64,000 nt of DNA from Dysidea avara (taxonomy: Eukaryota; Porifera; Demospongiae; Dictyoceratida; Dysideidae), in NCBI RefSeq assembly GCF_963678975.1, contig NC_089274.1, positions 558,001 through 622,000 of the forward strand, in the 5' to 3' direction. The first letter of the stretch is position 1; the number at the start of each line of letters is the position of its first letter. The position numbers and the translations under genes were made by a program. The notes beneath the pieces are model-generated. The model saw only the letters and a program-made list of their open reading frames with translations. It did no database searches and had not been told where the DNA came from. Of this stretch, positions 11,501 through 25,100 are shown piece after piece.

Positions 11501-13260
11501 ACATCAAGTCTATAACTGAGACCACATAAACTTAATCATTAGTTTCTCATCATAGTCCTCCTGTATAGTGCATAATAGCAGTACAGGAGGGTGGATTTTT
11601 ATTTTATTTTCTTACTGACTAGATATTGAGACTGCTCTAGCAAGGCACCATCTTTAGAAGGTGCTGAATAGCTGCACTCACAGCTACCAGTGGTGTAAAA
11701 TATCCTTGATGAGAAAACAACCATGCAGGCAGGGATGAGAAACTAGTAATTAAGTCATGTGGCCTAACTGTTGATTAACTGCATGACCAGTGCTGGTTAC
11801 CAGTAGCAGTAGGCATTAACTTTTCTCTAAATATAACAAATTCCAGAATAAAGTACTGTCTCATGTACCACTCAATGTTCACAGGCTTTAGCATATACTA
11901 ACTAGCATTGATACCTGCTCTGCAGGTCCTACAGTTTCTCCTGGCAATCCTACCAAAGTCTACATCATAATAATATAATGATTCCCCTTACTGCACATTC
12001 AAGAGTTTTAATGAAATGGGCAGCAGCATCAGCGATGATGTTTACGTGCTTCAATGTTTCCGTGAATGGTACCTTATATGGTGATCATTATACTTTTGAA
12101 AATAGATGCACATTGTTGAGGGTATCGGATGCTGTGAGTTTCTATATCGTGGGCAAGTTGAATGACATATATAGGTGTTTACTTGCGGCCATGTATGAGG
12201 TTTACAAAAAGAATTTCACTGAGCTTTGGCTTGACACTCCTGTCTTTACAGCACAATAGAGAACGTAGCAATTTGCAACAACAAACTTGGAGATGTTAGA
12301 TGATGTGCACTTGATTTCAAAGTGTCGTGTCAATACGTGTTTAAGTTGTTGAGTTAGCAGCGTTACGAGACAGAGATAAATTACACAAACTCACAAAATG
12401 TTCATGAAGAACATATCAATGTTGGAAATGAGCTACTGGCAACACTGCACATCATAATCCATTTACTAATACAACTAGGCCATGTGTATGTGCACTATTC
12501 GACACCACTGCATATCTCTGCAGCTACAGCTCACCCTATGATGTTACTGTCTAATATATTTACAATAGAAATTACAAGGTCTACCTCTAGTTATTACACC
12601 CCCTGTACCATCCTTTGATCAGTGCATGGCCTGTGTACAGTAGATAGACAGATGCCAACGACATCATAGGGTGAGCTTGAGTATAGCATTGCAATTCTAT
12701 ATTGTTACTTCTACAGACATGGATTGATGACTCTACTGGTCCTATCAAAGATCACAAGTGATTTCAAGTGTCACAGTGAGTGCATGTACTGAAAATGTTT
12801 ACTGAGACAATATTTAATAGCTATATTGCAGACATTTTTATTAGGTGTAGAACACATTTGTGATTATAAATTACATGTTAATAATTTCAACGTGATGTTT
12901 GATGGTTCGTATTTATTTGTACTCGTTATAGTCAGCCGTACAGGAATATTATTGTACTCGTAGTGTGGGACTTGCTCAAGCTCACCCCAATCAAGATATT
13001 AGTATAGTTACCTCATCAGCAATAACTTTATCTATTTACAAATTAACTAGATATAACACATAACTACAATATAATTAACATTTTTAAATTACATTTTTAA
13101 AAACATAATAATTGAGGTGATACAAGAGGAGAATTAAAAACTCTGTACAAGTGAATGATGCTCTTGTGATAAAGGTGGGAGGAGGGTCATCTTCTAGTTC
13201 TAATCTGTGTTCCTATCCATTCTAGTCCTTGATATAAACTATGGGAAGAAATTGATAAGT
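8600..13260. other. Gene-free stretch with scattered repeat fragments
   Basis: No exon-like sequence with family similarity was found on either strand. It holds a C/G-rich repeat head near 9150-9210 (GGATTTAGGGGGG...CCCCCCC), the dispersed near-palindromic motif at 9391 and 11186, and a fragment near 10620-10735 (CCAAATTCAATCTCAG...CCCCCAGACCCCCTAG) also seen near 30540 and 48170. A 93-codon ORF at 11978-12259 has no recognisable relative. Confidence 0.6.
9003..9031. repeat. Short perfect palindrome
   Basis: AAGAGTCCATAAT is followed closely by its exact inverse ATTATGGACTCTT, giving a 13-bp stem with almost no loop. No other element boundary is visible around it. Confidence 0.7.
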
Positions 13261-13264
13261 ATGA

Positions 13265-13379
<115 letters not shown>

Positions 13380-14647
13380 CCCATGCTACCAACCAGGCCT
13401 GGTAACATGCCACTCTGGTGGTGTGGCTAATGGTAGCAACCCTGATCGTGTAATAACGTGGTGGAGGTGAGGGTGCCCTTGAGCTGGTCTTACAAGCCAA
13501 CAGCAAGATTAACACCATGAGTCCATGATAACAACAGGTTACCATCATGCACACAGTTCATACCTTGCATCTAGGGTAGACTGAGAAGGGACTCAGGTTC
13601 CTGCTGTCATGCATACTACTTTTTAATGATCTGATGTGATATCTAAATTATATCTGCATTCATGTGACACTTAATTGCATGTGCTACACTCATGCAGCAC
13701 AGCATGCCAAGCTAAGGGAGTCCCGAGAGCCTACAAAGTCTCTTTCTGCCTTTTGTATCAAAGATATATCCTGATAACTTTGTGTATTAGAGCAAGAGTA
13801 TATAACGGTGTAGGGAGAGTGTCAAACTGCACTATACGCTATGAAAAATGAGCTCGTAAAGTCCTATAGCATCGTTCAAATGACTCAGTGATTTGTGTTC
13901 ATTGGTGACTAATTATAAGCACACAGGGCACCCTTTGTGTACATGACTTCTCACTGAAAGAACAGTGTACTCAAGAAAAGTATAGCACATCACACAGAGG
14001 GACTCGCCGTATAAAGAGAAAGACACAAGCAGCTAACCTGAAAAACAAACATCGAGGTTTCATCACGCAAAAGTGACATGTGTAGGTGGAATGTCAGCCA
14101 TTGCGATTCCATGTCAACCACCCAGTCAAAATGTTTAAGGTGCTAAATCTGAGCAATCAAGTGGAAAAGAAACGAAGGTATGTTGGTTACTTTACGGGCT
14201 CATTTTTCACATCCTATAGTGTAGTTCAACACTCTCCTTCCCCAGTATATACTCTTACATCCAGCTAGTAGTCTAGCTTGATGATTTTACTTTCATGATA
14301 CAAAAATGTTCTTTGAAATGCAGAAGCAATTTTGATTGTAATAATGCTAATTCATGGCATGCATGATCAATTAGCCCAATCCATAGCCATGTAACATAGA
14401 TGCAATAGCTTAGACTAAGGAGTATAAGTAGAACGGTGGCTATATTCAATACTATATAGTATCACGATGACCGTTCTATTGCAATGACTGCTCTATTAGA
14501 GTATCTCAATTAGCAAATTCAACTAGCTAAAAAGTGGTCCGGCCAATGTCAGACCGGCCGGACCGTGGGCTCTGGCTCTGCTGACCCACCAATCCTTCTT
14601 GAAAGTCCATTTAATCATTCTGGCCCAAATAAATCACTTGTAATTAA

Positions 14648-15032
14648 GTTTAGAGCTGAGCGATAGTAGCGATCAATCTATTATTGTGATAGCTATTAAC
14701 AATCATGAACTTGATAGTATACTATCATGATTACTTATCCATATCTGTGCTTAATCAAAAGTAGGATAACAAAAGCAAACATGATAGTGTTGAAGTTCAG
14801 AAAACTGTAAAAGACCAGTAGCTTGAGGATGGACAACAAAGATAACAACTGTAATACTGACACATAACAACTTTTAGTGGAATGTTAGAAAGCATATGTG
14901 TGGTGTGTGTGTGTGCGTAATTGGAGTATTCATGTGTTGTTTACGTGAAGTTGAGTGTCTTTAATAACTGCTACTAACTATCGTGGTACTATCACTATCA
15001 TGATTATGATAGTTGTACTATTGCTCAGCTGT
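14648..15032. mobile_element. TIR element, about 385 bp
   Basis: The left end TAGAGCTGAGCGATAGTA is matched by the inverse TACTATTGCTCAGCTGTA at the right end. The next inner segments (ATCATGATAG type words) are also mutually inverted. No coding potential is seen. Confidence 0.65.
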
Positions 15033-15055
15033 AAAATTTAAGTTACCCAGCGTAT

Positions 15056-15429
15056 CTTGGCTAGGTGGGTGGATGTCTCGCATGGAGGGTGGGGAACCGA
15101 ATCAAATAATCCAGGGCACTTAAGTGTGTGTGTGTGCAGTGTGTGTGTGTGTGTGTGCAGTGTGTGTGTGCGTGTGGTGTGTGTGTGTGTGTGGTGTGTG
15201 TGTGTGTGTGGTGTGTGTGTGTGTGTGGTGTGTGTAGTGTATGTAGTGTGTGTGTGTGTGTGTCCCTTGGCTAGGTGGATGGGTGTCTCGCATGGAGGGT
15301 GGGGGACCGGATCAAATAATCCAGGGCACTTAAGTGTGTGTGTGTGTGTGTGTGGTGTGTGTAGTGTGTGTGTGTAGTGTGTGTGGTGTGTGTGCGTGTG
15401 GTGTGTGTGCGTGTGGTGTGTGTGCGTGT

Positions 15430-15481
<52 letters not shown>
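15056..15481. repeat. Compound GT microsatellite with a duplicated unique segment
   Basis: Two copies of a unique segment of about 70 bp (CTAGGTGG.TGG.TGTCTCGCA to CCAGGGCACTTAA) at about 15060 and 15271 are each followed by long GT runs broken by AGTG and GCGTG. The arrangement looks like tandem duplication of a unit of about 210 bp with internal microsatellite growth. Confidence 0.85.
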
Positions 15482-15482
<1 letters not shown>

Positions 15483-15612
15483 TGTGTACCATGCCATATT
15501 AGGTTTGGTTACACAGACAAATTTGGATACTGGATACTATAAAAACGTAACTCAACACATGCCTCATTTCATTGCTTATAAGCAATATAATATCAGAATG
15601 TATTTGTTAACA

Positions 15613-16224
15613 TATGTGACCGGATCTGTAAAAACCCGGCACAATCACACATTTTTCAAATTCAGTTAATTAAATATTTATAACCTACTACTTATCCAAG
15701 TGTACCCTCTGACAAGTTTCACTTCATTTGCCAATACCTTTTGGAGTTACAGTCCTATAAAGTAGCACCAACAAAAAGATCGATTTGTACAGCAAGCATA
15801 GGGAAAATAAATTACAGGAACTGGTTGTAAATTATAATATATAGAGTTGAAATTTGCACCATCGTGTTTGTCATGAATAGGGGAATCGATTACTGGGTAA
15901 GTTTTTCCTTGTGCTATCTTTCTTCACTGCATACAAAGGCAAAATTTGTGAAGGAAGATTGATTGTGTACGATTGCTTCGATATGACACAAACAAATTCC
16001 CATAACTTGCGTGTCCTTGGGTCTACTGCAACAAAACGAAGACTTTCCAACTCCTCTTGAGTAGGCAAATAAGATGATGTTCTTTCGCTAAGAAAAAGGT
16101 GTTCAAATATTTACAGAATTTTTCAATAATACGCAAAATATTTCACCCATTGTATTCAAAGCTTTATACTGCAAATTTAGGCTTGTGCTATTGTGTCAGG
16201 TTTTCGCAGATCCAGTCACACATA
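15613..16224. mobile_element. TIR repeat family 'TATGTGAC', copy 1
   Basis: About 610 bp bounded by TATGTGACCGGATCTG and the inverse CAGATCCAGTCACACATA. The inside is conserved in two more copies (53127-53610 and 54816-56457), sharing GGAGTTACAGTCCTA, GATTTGTACAGCAAGCATAG and TTTCACCCATTGTATTCAA. No protein similarity is recognised, although about 60 codons stay open on the minus strand. Confidence 0.8.
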
Positions 16225-16969
16225 CATTTAGCCTCAAGAGCTGCATTTACCCACACAAGTGTAAACTGCTCAAAAAAGATCCTATGAAATCAGAACACCT
16301 TACTAATTGAGATCTCACTGTTGTAAATGCCATTCGACAGAATCTACACTTTATAAACACTCTACAACTTCTGAACATTGTAGTAGGGCCTGTACTTATC
16401 CTGTAGCTGCCACGCCCTTAATAAACAACAGTTGATAATAAGTATTGTAGACCATTCTCTGAGTTAGCAGTGCAGGATACAACAATTGTTAGATGTATCT
16501 GATTCACTACTAATATCCGGCCGAAAATCGTGTGAGAGTAGTGCCATCAGTAGCAATCACTTCTCTACCAGGAAGAATGTTCCCATAAAATTAATAATAA
16601 CCAAGGAACAAACTATGGCTCAATATTAACACTGTACCATTGATGTATAGTCCCTTTTACAAGTATTCTCGAGCATTCTTCATCATCACACACACCAGCC
16701 TACATCAACTAACTCTCTTCCATAGGTTTGTAATTAGCCACAGTACAAGTTTGTATTTCAAGTAATGACTCAAAATTGATGTTGGTTGAACATGGACACT
16801 TTTGTGTATCGCAGTTTCTTGGTGTGATGCATTATGACATAATTTAATGACTAACCACAACCACTATATCCTAATAATGTATCATATTACACTAAACCGC
16901 ATGTCTATCCCACTAGTAGGACTGAAGTGTATTTTACCATTTCAGTGGACCATTAACTGCATCTATATC

Positions 16970-17190
16970 CTCAAGTGGTCACATTATAACAGTTTCCAGT
17001 GTAATATGGTCCAACCAATAGTGTCCTGATTATCAAGGTGTCCTGTTTATCAAGGTGTCCTGATTATATCAAGGTATCAAGGTTCCTGGTTTTCCAGGTC
17101 AGTTTATGTACTTTTTGGGACCTAAACTAAGTGTCTGGATTATGTAGGTGTCCTCAAGTGTCCACATTAACAGGTTCAGTGTGGATAGTC
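16970..17190. repeat. Repeat with 17-bp minisatellite core, copy 1
   Basis: Contains imperfect GGTGTCCTGATTATCAA units between unique flanks (CCAACCAATAGTGTCC and CAGGTCAGTTTATGTAC). The same flanks and core occur at 27618-27832, and a short piece at about 47393-47425. Confidence 0.7.
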
Positions 17191-17280
17191 AGTCACCTTC
17201 TAAATATCACCCATTGCTCAATATTGGACACTACTGAGTTTTATGAACAATTTTTTGTAGACAGATTATTTTTATATACT

Positions 17281-17372
17281 AGTTAAAGCACCGCCGAGTG
17301 CTGTATTAGGTTCGAGACCATGCCCGAGTGCTATTTTTTCCATATTGCACGAGCAATGGCGGTGCTTTAACT
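17281..17372. mobile_element. Foldback element
   Basis: A 92-bp hairpin bounded by AGTTAAAGCACCGCC and GGCGGTGCTTTAACT. The related word GGCACCGCCAGTGCT appears near 54905, suggesting a wider family. Confidence 0.7.
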
Positions 17373-18270
17373 GGTTTATTGTACTAAAGTAGTGGCTGCG
17401 AAGAGTGGGGGTGACGCCAAGTAGCAGGAGGTGAGTGCCTATCCGCGTAAGCTCGAGATCGTGTGTATTCACTGCAGTGATTCATACTCGTTCATACTGC
17501 CTCCAGCGTCAGAGCACCAGCGTGATGAAGCTAGCTAGCTACGTAGTTTTAATTGATTTGAGCTGCCGAGAGCGACAGTAAGTGGTCAACTGCTTCTTTC
17601 TCGGTTGAGGCCTGGCTTAAAGCCCATGAGTAAGTCTGTGACTTTGTTATAGAGAGGCTTGCTATTGTGTTTGGTGGGTGAGTGCATTTATAGAAGCCAT
17701 GGTGTGGCACTGGGAACGATACCACGAAGGCAACTGGAGCGAATTAACTTATCGTGTTACAACGTGGACAGGAGTCATTTTGTAGTGTTGATAACACCAT
17801 GTGCTCTGTTCCTTTTTGCTAAGAATGGATTTCAGGGTAATTCGCCCACTTGTGTTTAGGTCATGGCATTGTTCTATGTGTTTATGATACGTCATAATTG
17901 TTGAATGGCTTCATAACATTGCAGTGGTTTGGTGAAAAGAATGCGATAATGTGTCTGGCATTGGTCAACTTGTTTACTGTTTCAACAGTGCTGTATTGGG
18001 ATCAAAGGGAAAATACAGCACACTTGGGCAAATACAGCACAGTTGAAATAAATACAGCACCCTGCCAGCTTTGAAGTGTGCAGCCAAGTGCACAATATGG
18101 AAATAAAAGTACACTTTTCACTTTGATCTTTTCACCCAAAGTACAATAAAGCACAATTAAATGTTCAAGAATATCTGTAAAGACACTTCGTACTATGTTC
18201 AAAGGTTTATAGAACTTTGCGTGGGTGAGATCAAAGGAAAAGTGCACATAAAGTACACTTTAGGACAAAC

Positions 18271-18328
18271 TGTGCTTTATTGACCACAAAGAGTGCTATA
18301 AAACACTCTTTGTGGTCAATAAAGTACA
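18271..18328. repeat. Long palindrome
   Basis: TTTATTGACCACAAAGAGTG and its inverse are separated by about 6 bp, giving a stem of at least 20 bp. Neighbouring sequence 18000-18260 has repeated TACAGCAC/AAGTACACTT words, so this may be the core of a larger decayed element. Confidence 0.75.
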
Positions 18329-18532
18329 GTTGCCCATGTGCTTGCTTTAGTGCAGGCTAATGAGCCGCTGCAGCACTCATGCCAGTACTACTAATCATGA
18401 AGACGATAGCCCTTGGCGCACTGAATGGTCAAATCAGCCAATACAAGTTCTACCAATGGATTGCTTTTATAGACATGCCTAAATACTTTGATGATGGATG
18501 AGAGAAGGTAACGTTGCTGTTACATTTGTTAA

Positions 18533-19180
18533 TCCTTAAACCCGCATAATCCAGAAAACTGGATTTAATAAAAAACAAATTGAAAATGCACAATATTTTT
18601 GCCAATTTACTTAGGTGGTTACAAACAGGCATATAATATTATCATGAAGCATTGCTTAGAGAAACACAGATTTTAATAATTGGCAAAGAGTAAGCTATCT
18701 AACTGTGTATAAACTTTCAACAAAGAACTCACCCACTATGACGTGTTGAATCATTGTGTCCTTTTGTCTTCGTATCGCCATTGTGCTCGTCCGACAATGA
18801 CTTAATCATGTGGTAACTATATATCAACTGAATTGCCATCATGTAAGGACCAATATGACACCACCAACAAGTCAATACGATGAAGTACAACTGGGTTATG
18901 ACCATTTGTACATCGCTATGTGAAGAAGGAAGACACAGAGGGATTGTTCATTTGCTCTTTCAAAGTGAAGCAGAAAGCTATGGGCTGGATGAACACGACG
19001 AAGTATGCGACCATTTAAACCAAAATTTAACGATGAATAAGATGGTGTTTGTTGTTTTTAGATAGCTTTAACAGTTTCTGTGTTACGGAATTTAGTGTTA
19101 CAAGGGAAGCATGCAATCCAGTTTACTGGATTATGCATTTTCAGTGCTTGCATTTTATAAAACAGCTGCGGGTTTAAGGG
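18533..19180. mobile_element. piggyBac-like MITE, 648 bp
   Basis: TTAA lies immediately outside both ends (18529-18532 and 19181-19184), and the termini are TCCTTAAACCCGC and its inverse GCGGGTTTAAGGG. TTAA duplication with C/T-rich ends is characteristic of piggyBac elements (family knowledge). Inner inverted words such as AATCCAG...ACTGGATT add support. No transposase is encoded. Confidence 0.65.
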
Positions 19181-19559
19181 TTAATGTAAGCAGACAAGTC
19201 CTGGAGATATCACGGAAATACTTAATCATGTGTCACAATAGAATCGATTCTGGGTTGTGACAAAAACCTGCCAAAATATGCAATGAACGTCTACTGTGCC
19301 AAACTACGCACGAGTTACTTTGTTAAACTAGTTTGTGTGCATTCAGGCTGATAATAATCCGTGCAACGCGTGTTAATTATGAGTCCTAGTGTATGGTGAA
19401 GCTACACAACTAGAAAGTTCCATAAATCATTTAAAGCTTTGCTACGAATGCTATATAAAAAATAAAGCATGAGGCATGTGGCAGAGATGCTAATAATGCA
19501 TGAGGCAAACATATACTTATGGTATGTATGAAGTATGAAGCATGATCCAGTGAACCTCA

Positions 19560-20150
19560 TACCGTATTTCTATAAATATAAGCTGCAAGAAATTTTCACG
19601 AGATAAATTTTCGTGTTAAAAAATTTTCACTGGTGTCCTCAAGCGATGAAAATTTTTTAACAATGAATTACATGTACATAATTCTATACGGCCATTTTTT
19701 GAGAACCAGAACGACAAGCAGCGAAGGCATCTCCGTTCCATGGAGGCTGCGCCCCAGATTTAGAAGTTGTCCGTCACAAACCAAGCAATGGACTGGAGTG
19801 GTAGAAGCTCATTCCATGCAACTTGCACATATATACTTTATTTAATGTGTCCTGTAGTAGCTGTCTATCACGGAATGGCATCATTACCAATGTGCAGCGA
19901 AATAGACGAAGCGAGACGAACCCTTCTCTCCTAGGATCAGGGAGAACTTGTTTTTAAAAGACTGCAGCAAAGACATATGCTTGACACGCCAATGGCCAAG
20001 CCTCGATCCAGGTGGCCAGAAAGTAGTTTACCGAATTCATTCAACTTCTTGAATATTACGTTGGTAAAAATTTTTTCGCGTAATTAATTTTCGTCGGATG
20101 CTACCTTCAATGAAATATTTTTAACGGTTTATAATTATAGAAATACGGTA
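19560..20150. mobile_element. TA-flanked TIR element, 591 bp
   Basis: The ends read TACCGTATTTCTATAA and its inverse TTATAGAAATACGGTA. Inner inverted blocks AAATTTTCG..../ATTTTCGT are present. The outer TA may be the target duplication. A 70-codon ORF inside is not conserved with anything I know. Confidence 0.75.
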
Positions 20151-20559
20151 TATCAGTAGTGCTCATAGTTCCTCCAGTGAACAATATTACGTTAATTTAA
20201 TAAACCTCTTTCATGGCTTAACATAGCCTGGCACAGCCAACCCTCTTTAAGGTGCCTATAACCTCCCCTAAAAAAAGGGTCTGATAAAGCGCTTGTGCCC
20301 CTATCACCGAAATTGGTATGCCCAATGTAATCGCGGTATTTTTACTATAACAATGTTGGTATCTAGGACCACTTGGTTGAAACGGAAGTTGCACAAATTT
20401 GTTTTGCATCAGCGTAGGGCTGATTTTCTGTTTGAAATCCAGCTGCTTCCCTGGGGAAGTAGAGATATTGTCTCCACAGTGTAAATGTCAGTGAAATCAC
20501 CAAAGCATCACATGATCTGATTCTTCTTGTGATATTATTTTGCAAGCAAAAGTGTCCCT

Positions 20560-21737
20560 ATGCACAAGTGCTTGATAGAGATCTTTGACCAGGTCGAACA
20601 GTAACAAGCCATACAGTGTATGTGTTATACCAGCTGCTAGTTGTTTAGTAACACTTACCCTTCTCCAGTTAATGCACAGCATCCTTGTATGTGCCAGCCA
20701 TGGTCCTTAATAGATGTCAAGTTTAATTGTTGTGATATCTCTGCTGATGACATTGAACCCTTCAAGTCTTGTTTGTTAGCAAATACTAGTACTCCTGCCT
20801 GCTTTAAATCCTGCAGAAGTATTGAAGATAACTTTATAAATATAAGCAACCACATATATACAACTGTGCATACACACGCACACACACATATTACCTCATG
20901 ATCTAGCATGCGATATAATTCTTCTTTAGTTATAGATAATCTCTCTCTGTCTGTACTATCCACAACAACAATAAGAAACTCAGTGCTGGCATAGTAAGTG
21001 TTCCACACAGATCTCAGTGACTCTTGCCCACCAATATCCCACATGAGAAATCTAAAGTTTCTCCATTGCACCTAATAATAATAATGATTTCAGGCTATTT
21101 TAGGGAGGCACTAACACAATATTATGGCTTCTACTAAGTAATCTTGTGAGCATGTAAACAAACTATTGAGCCAATGAGAATGATGAATTCTATCAATTAT
21201 AGGATGTGTAAGGAATCCTATTAACACCAAACCTAATAATAACCACACTATTGGACCAGCTAATCATTACAAACTCTTACCCAGCTGGCTCCATTTTGTG
21301 ACAACCCTATTATACATACTGCTATTGATTAGACAGTGTGAGAGGTGTCTGATCTGACAGTTCAAACCATTCACAAGTAATAATAAAACACCTGGTGAAG
21401 TTATGCTGTCGACACAAGCCAACTATAGCATGACTCAACCTGACAGTAGTCACAAGTATTTATCATGTACTGACCTCTTCTACATTACTGCCAATAGTTG
21501 GTGAGGTGTGTACAACTTCATTCATTAAACTATTAACAAGACAAGATCATTATAATCACACTACACGTTGACCCACTCACAATTGATACAATATTGTGGT
21601 CTTTCCAGCATTGTCTAGTCCAACTATAATCACTTTATATTCTGCGAGTAGATATTTATGACCACGTGACCATATGGAGTAATCTTACCAGCTTTACTGA
21701 ACAACAAGCTCCAGAACTTAGTAAACAACAAACCCAT
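20560..21737 (-). CDS. ARL5: ADP-ribosylation factor-like GTPase 5
   Basis: Five exons join in phase: 21737-21689, 21641-21581, 21529-21475, 21071-20895 and 20810-20659 (164 residues; animal ARL5 has about 179). Visible motifs are M-G-L at the start (Gly2 for N-myristoylation), the P-loop GLDNAGKT, the switch I threonine in [10 protein letters not shown], switch [17 protein letters not shown] for guanine specificity and CALTGEG. ARL5 cycles on the trans-Golgi and recruits the GARP tethering complex (family knowledge). The last exon is unsettled: L-Y-Q-A-L, as expected for the C-terminus, occurs at about 20591 but is one base out of frame with the visible AG acceptor. Its start is about 460 bp (or less) from the end of SPART on the same strand. 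Confidence 0.95.
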
Positions 21738-22109
21738 GATATCGCCACTATCCTGAACTATTTATCGGCCGGTATACATCACTTAATGGTTGTGATGGTG
21801 TAACAACACGTACTGGTCTCTTCGTACTAGAACTGACCGGGGAAGACTCGTAATATTACCTGATCCAGGGAGAACTAATTCTAATCGGAGAACATCTTAT
21901 TTGAACCATATAAATGACGTCATGCAAATATGCCGGAAGTACGGTTACATACGGATATTAATAAACAATCTAGAGAATTTTAATCATTTATCGTCTGTTG
22001 TTTTGTCTTCAGTTTGCTGTTTATCAGTTTGCTTGTTAAGTACAGTACCCACTCTGCTAAGAAAACTGTGGATAAGGTGGGCATTAAAAGAGAACACGTG
22101 ATATACAGA

Positions 22110-25100
22110 TTACCTTATACCAAGTTTTTTCCAATTTGCATAAGTCTGTAAATAGTATCCAATCAATGCAGAGATAAAAGTTGGGCAGAGCTCACTCACC
22201 AGGACTAATCCGGTTACATTTCCAGCAGTACGTAATGATTTATCAGTCACCTCTCCAGCTTGATCCCCATACCTGTCATCCATTAAGATATCATACACTA
22301 TTCTATATAATGCCTCACTTGTGTGCTACAGTGTGTGAGGTTTGGTCAGCAGAAGTCTTTAATAGTGTTGTAGCATTGTGTTGTAGGACTGAGAATACCC
22401 TTGCTAACCCTACGGAGTGGGGCTTGAGCATCATGTGACATCATGTGATCACTTGTGCACCTGTCACACTAGCCTTTGTCACTTTCCATGCCTCCTTGAG
22501 GTCAGGGTTGACATGAGTTGTGTCCACCATCTGTACAATTAGGGAATAGTAAGGTAATAATGGAGGTAACTTCATGAATTTCACTGGCTATAACTTGTAA
22601 ACCATCATTAATATTTGTGTTGAAGATACACCAGGGTATGCAGACAACACAGTTTACATTTGAAGTAGTGTAGTGTGATTTTGCTTGAGAAACTAGTTCT
22701 ATACCAAAACCTTTGCTATAGCCAAGTCTTGAGTAATTTCTTTCAAGTGCAACACTTGTGCTTGCTTAGTTCTCGTAGTTGACGGCCAACAAGTGCTTAA
22801 ATGTAACCTGCTTTGAGGCCCAACCAGTGTGATTGATTGTGCATTGAAATCGCCCTGAATCAGCGCTACAAAATAGTTGCAGCTAAGTTAAGGACTGATC
22901 TAACAAGTTTTCTCCAACATTGTTGGTCTTCCTGGCTTACTGTACATATCATATGTGTCCCAGAACCCTCACGAACCTTTCAGCCACCTCAACACAATAC
23001 ATGGCTTTCCTAGCTAAGAAGCAATTATTCATACACCAATTATCAGTACTAATTACATGAATTATACAATCACAGATGTTAAGACAATTAATTGACTGGC
23101 CTCAACCAATCTTTGGGATGGACTCTGATTGTTACATGACGTACCTTAGAGTCACCGACTGCTTGTCCAATGGTTTTGCCAACTTGTACTGTCATTTTAG
23201 CCAATGACATCAATAGTAGCTCACTGACATTGACCACAACTCCTACAGGAAGTGATGTCATGATAACAGGAAGCAGTTTCTTACTCTGGAAGTAATTTCC
23301 CTTAACATGAAATTGACAAGGAGAAAACATCCTGACCACCTGGCAGACTCCTGTAAGCGTTTGAGCATTAATCAGATGGCTGCAGGTTCGAGGCTGCCTA
23401 GGTCCAGTCATGGATTTTTTCTCCTTTCTCTACCTTTTCAAACACATTTTCTGTAACAACTTTAAACAGGATGTAGGACCAGGTGTCCTACAGCCTACAG
23501 ACCTTCAGCACTTGTGCTGTAAAGCCTTAATAAATAAATAAATAAATAAAATATAAAACATGGGAACAGCAGTAGTTTCACTTCCTGTACGATATGCTAT
23601 TTTTAGCAATATCTGCACTATATCGTTATTTAGTGTGAGGGATATCCCATATTTACATAGTTGCCCATGTGCAACATACACACAACCTTATTACTCAACT
23701 GCTTGACACAAAGCTGCTTTGAAGTACTTTTAAACATTTTTTAAAACTTGGCCCTAAATGATACATAGAAATGACCACAGCTACATAAAATTACTTATTC
23801 TACCAGCCACAAAAAGTTAATACCAGAGGCCCCTCAATACAACTAGATTGCATAGCTGACCTACATAATGATCTATCTAGTAACTTGCCTGTTACATGAT
23901 CTGCTACCACGACCCCCTTTTGGACAGACAACGGGATCTCGGCCGGTTGTTCTGATGGCTTCATTCTCTCTCGTAATTTACTGGCTCCCTGTAGTCATGG
24001 CAACACACTGGTATACATGTCACATGTACATACTCACCATTACAATGGCCTTGTTAGCGAGCACTGCCCCTTTCTCCACTGTACGACTAACCACTTCCAC
24101 ACCAGTAGTAATACCAGCTGCTACTGTTGTACCCCAATTACTAGGGAGCTCATCTCTCTTAGCAACAGTGGTTGTAGTGGGTGTGGTCTCCTTCACAGAG
24201 GATGTGGTCTCCTTCACAGAGGATGTGGTCTCCTCAGGAGTGACCACACCCACTTCCATTCTCTCCTCCTCGGTAACAGTTGCTACTACTTCATTACTGT
24301 CTTTGAGTAGTGCCAGTGAAGTCAGTATCTGTGTACAATGTTACCATGACCCCTCACCATCTGTGCAACAATCCCCCCCACACACACCATGTCAAGTTTT
24401 CTGATTGCCTCTTCGGTAGCTCCTTCAAGCATGAGACCTACTGAACAACCGTCTGGGGAGAACAGGACACGTGACACAATCAGTGTATAGTGATGGGTAC
24501 ATCATAGATAATAGACACCCCATACTGGATTGGAAACTTCTAAGCGCCACCTAATCTATCTGTGCTTTGCGCCCCTTATACTGTACACAGTACTGGGAGT
24601 ATATTTTATAATCACATGTTCTGTTTACTGGTGAGTAGTAGACAATGGAATATAAGGTTTGGTCTATCAATAGTGGTTGTACTGATGTGTGTTAGCTAGA
24701 AGTTTGACAAGCGCGAAAGGTTGATATGAGAGGCGGGAATTGTGAACTTGACTAAACTGAGCGAATATACCATGAAACACATACCAGTACATGTAGTGTT
24801 AGTAAGCATCAACCTTACATTAGACTGAAGTTCACCCTGCCATTTTCACAAACATGTCCATTGCCAACCAAGAGACAATCTACTAAACTTACTGTCTAAA
24901 GCAATTGAGCTGTATCCAGGCAGTAAAACAGAATCTTCAAATGAAAAGAGTGTTCCAATACACTTCAGGTGCGAAACACAGATAGTCAAGTAGTTTTGTA
25001 TGGGCACTATACATGTGCTTCCAATCCAGGTAGGAGTGTCTATTATCTATGGGTACATGTTGAACATGTGTTAGCTCACCATCCTCCTGTAGTTCTGGAA

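Noticed and set aside
11978-12259. 93-codon ORF on the plus strand
   Set aside because: No recognisable domain, no splice or neighbour support; expected by chance in AT-rich DNA of this length.
15871-16068. 65-codon ORF inside the TATGTGAC repeat as a transposon protein
   Set aside because: The other two copies carry small indels through the same region, so there is no sign of a conserved frame.
20218-20409. ORF containing A-L-Y-Q-T-L as the missing ARL5 C-terminus
   Set aside because: The surrounding sequence (AAAAAAAGGGTCTG, CCAACCCTCTTT) looks like repeat DNA, and no acceptor joins it in phase.
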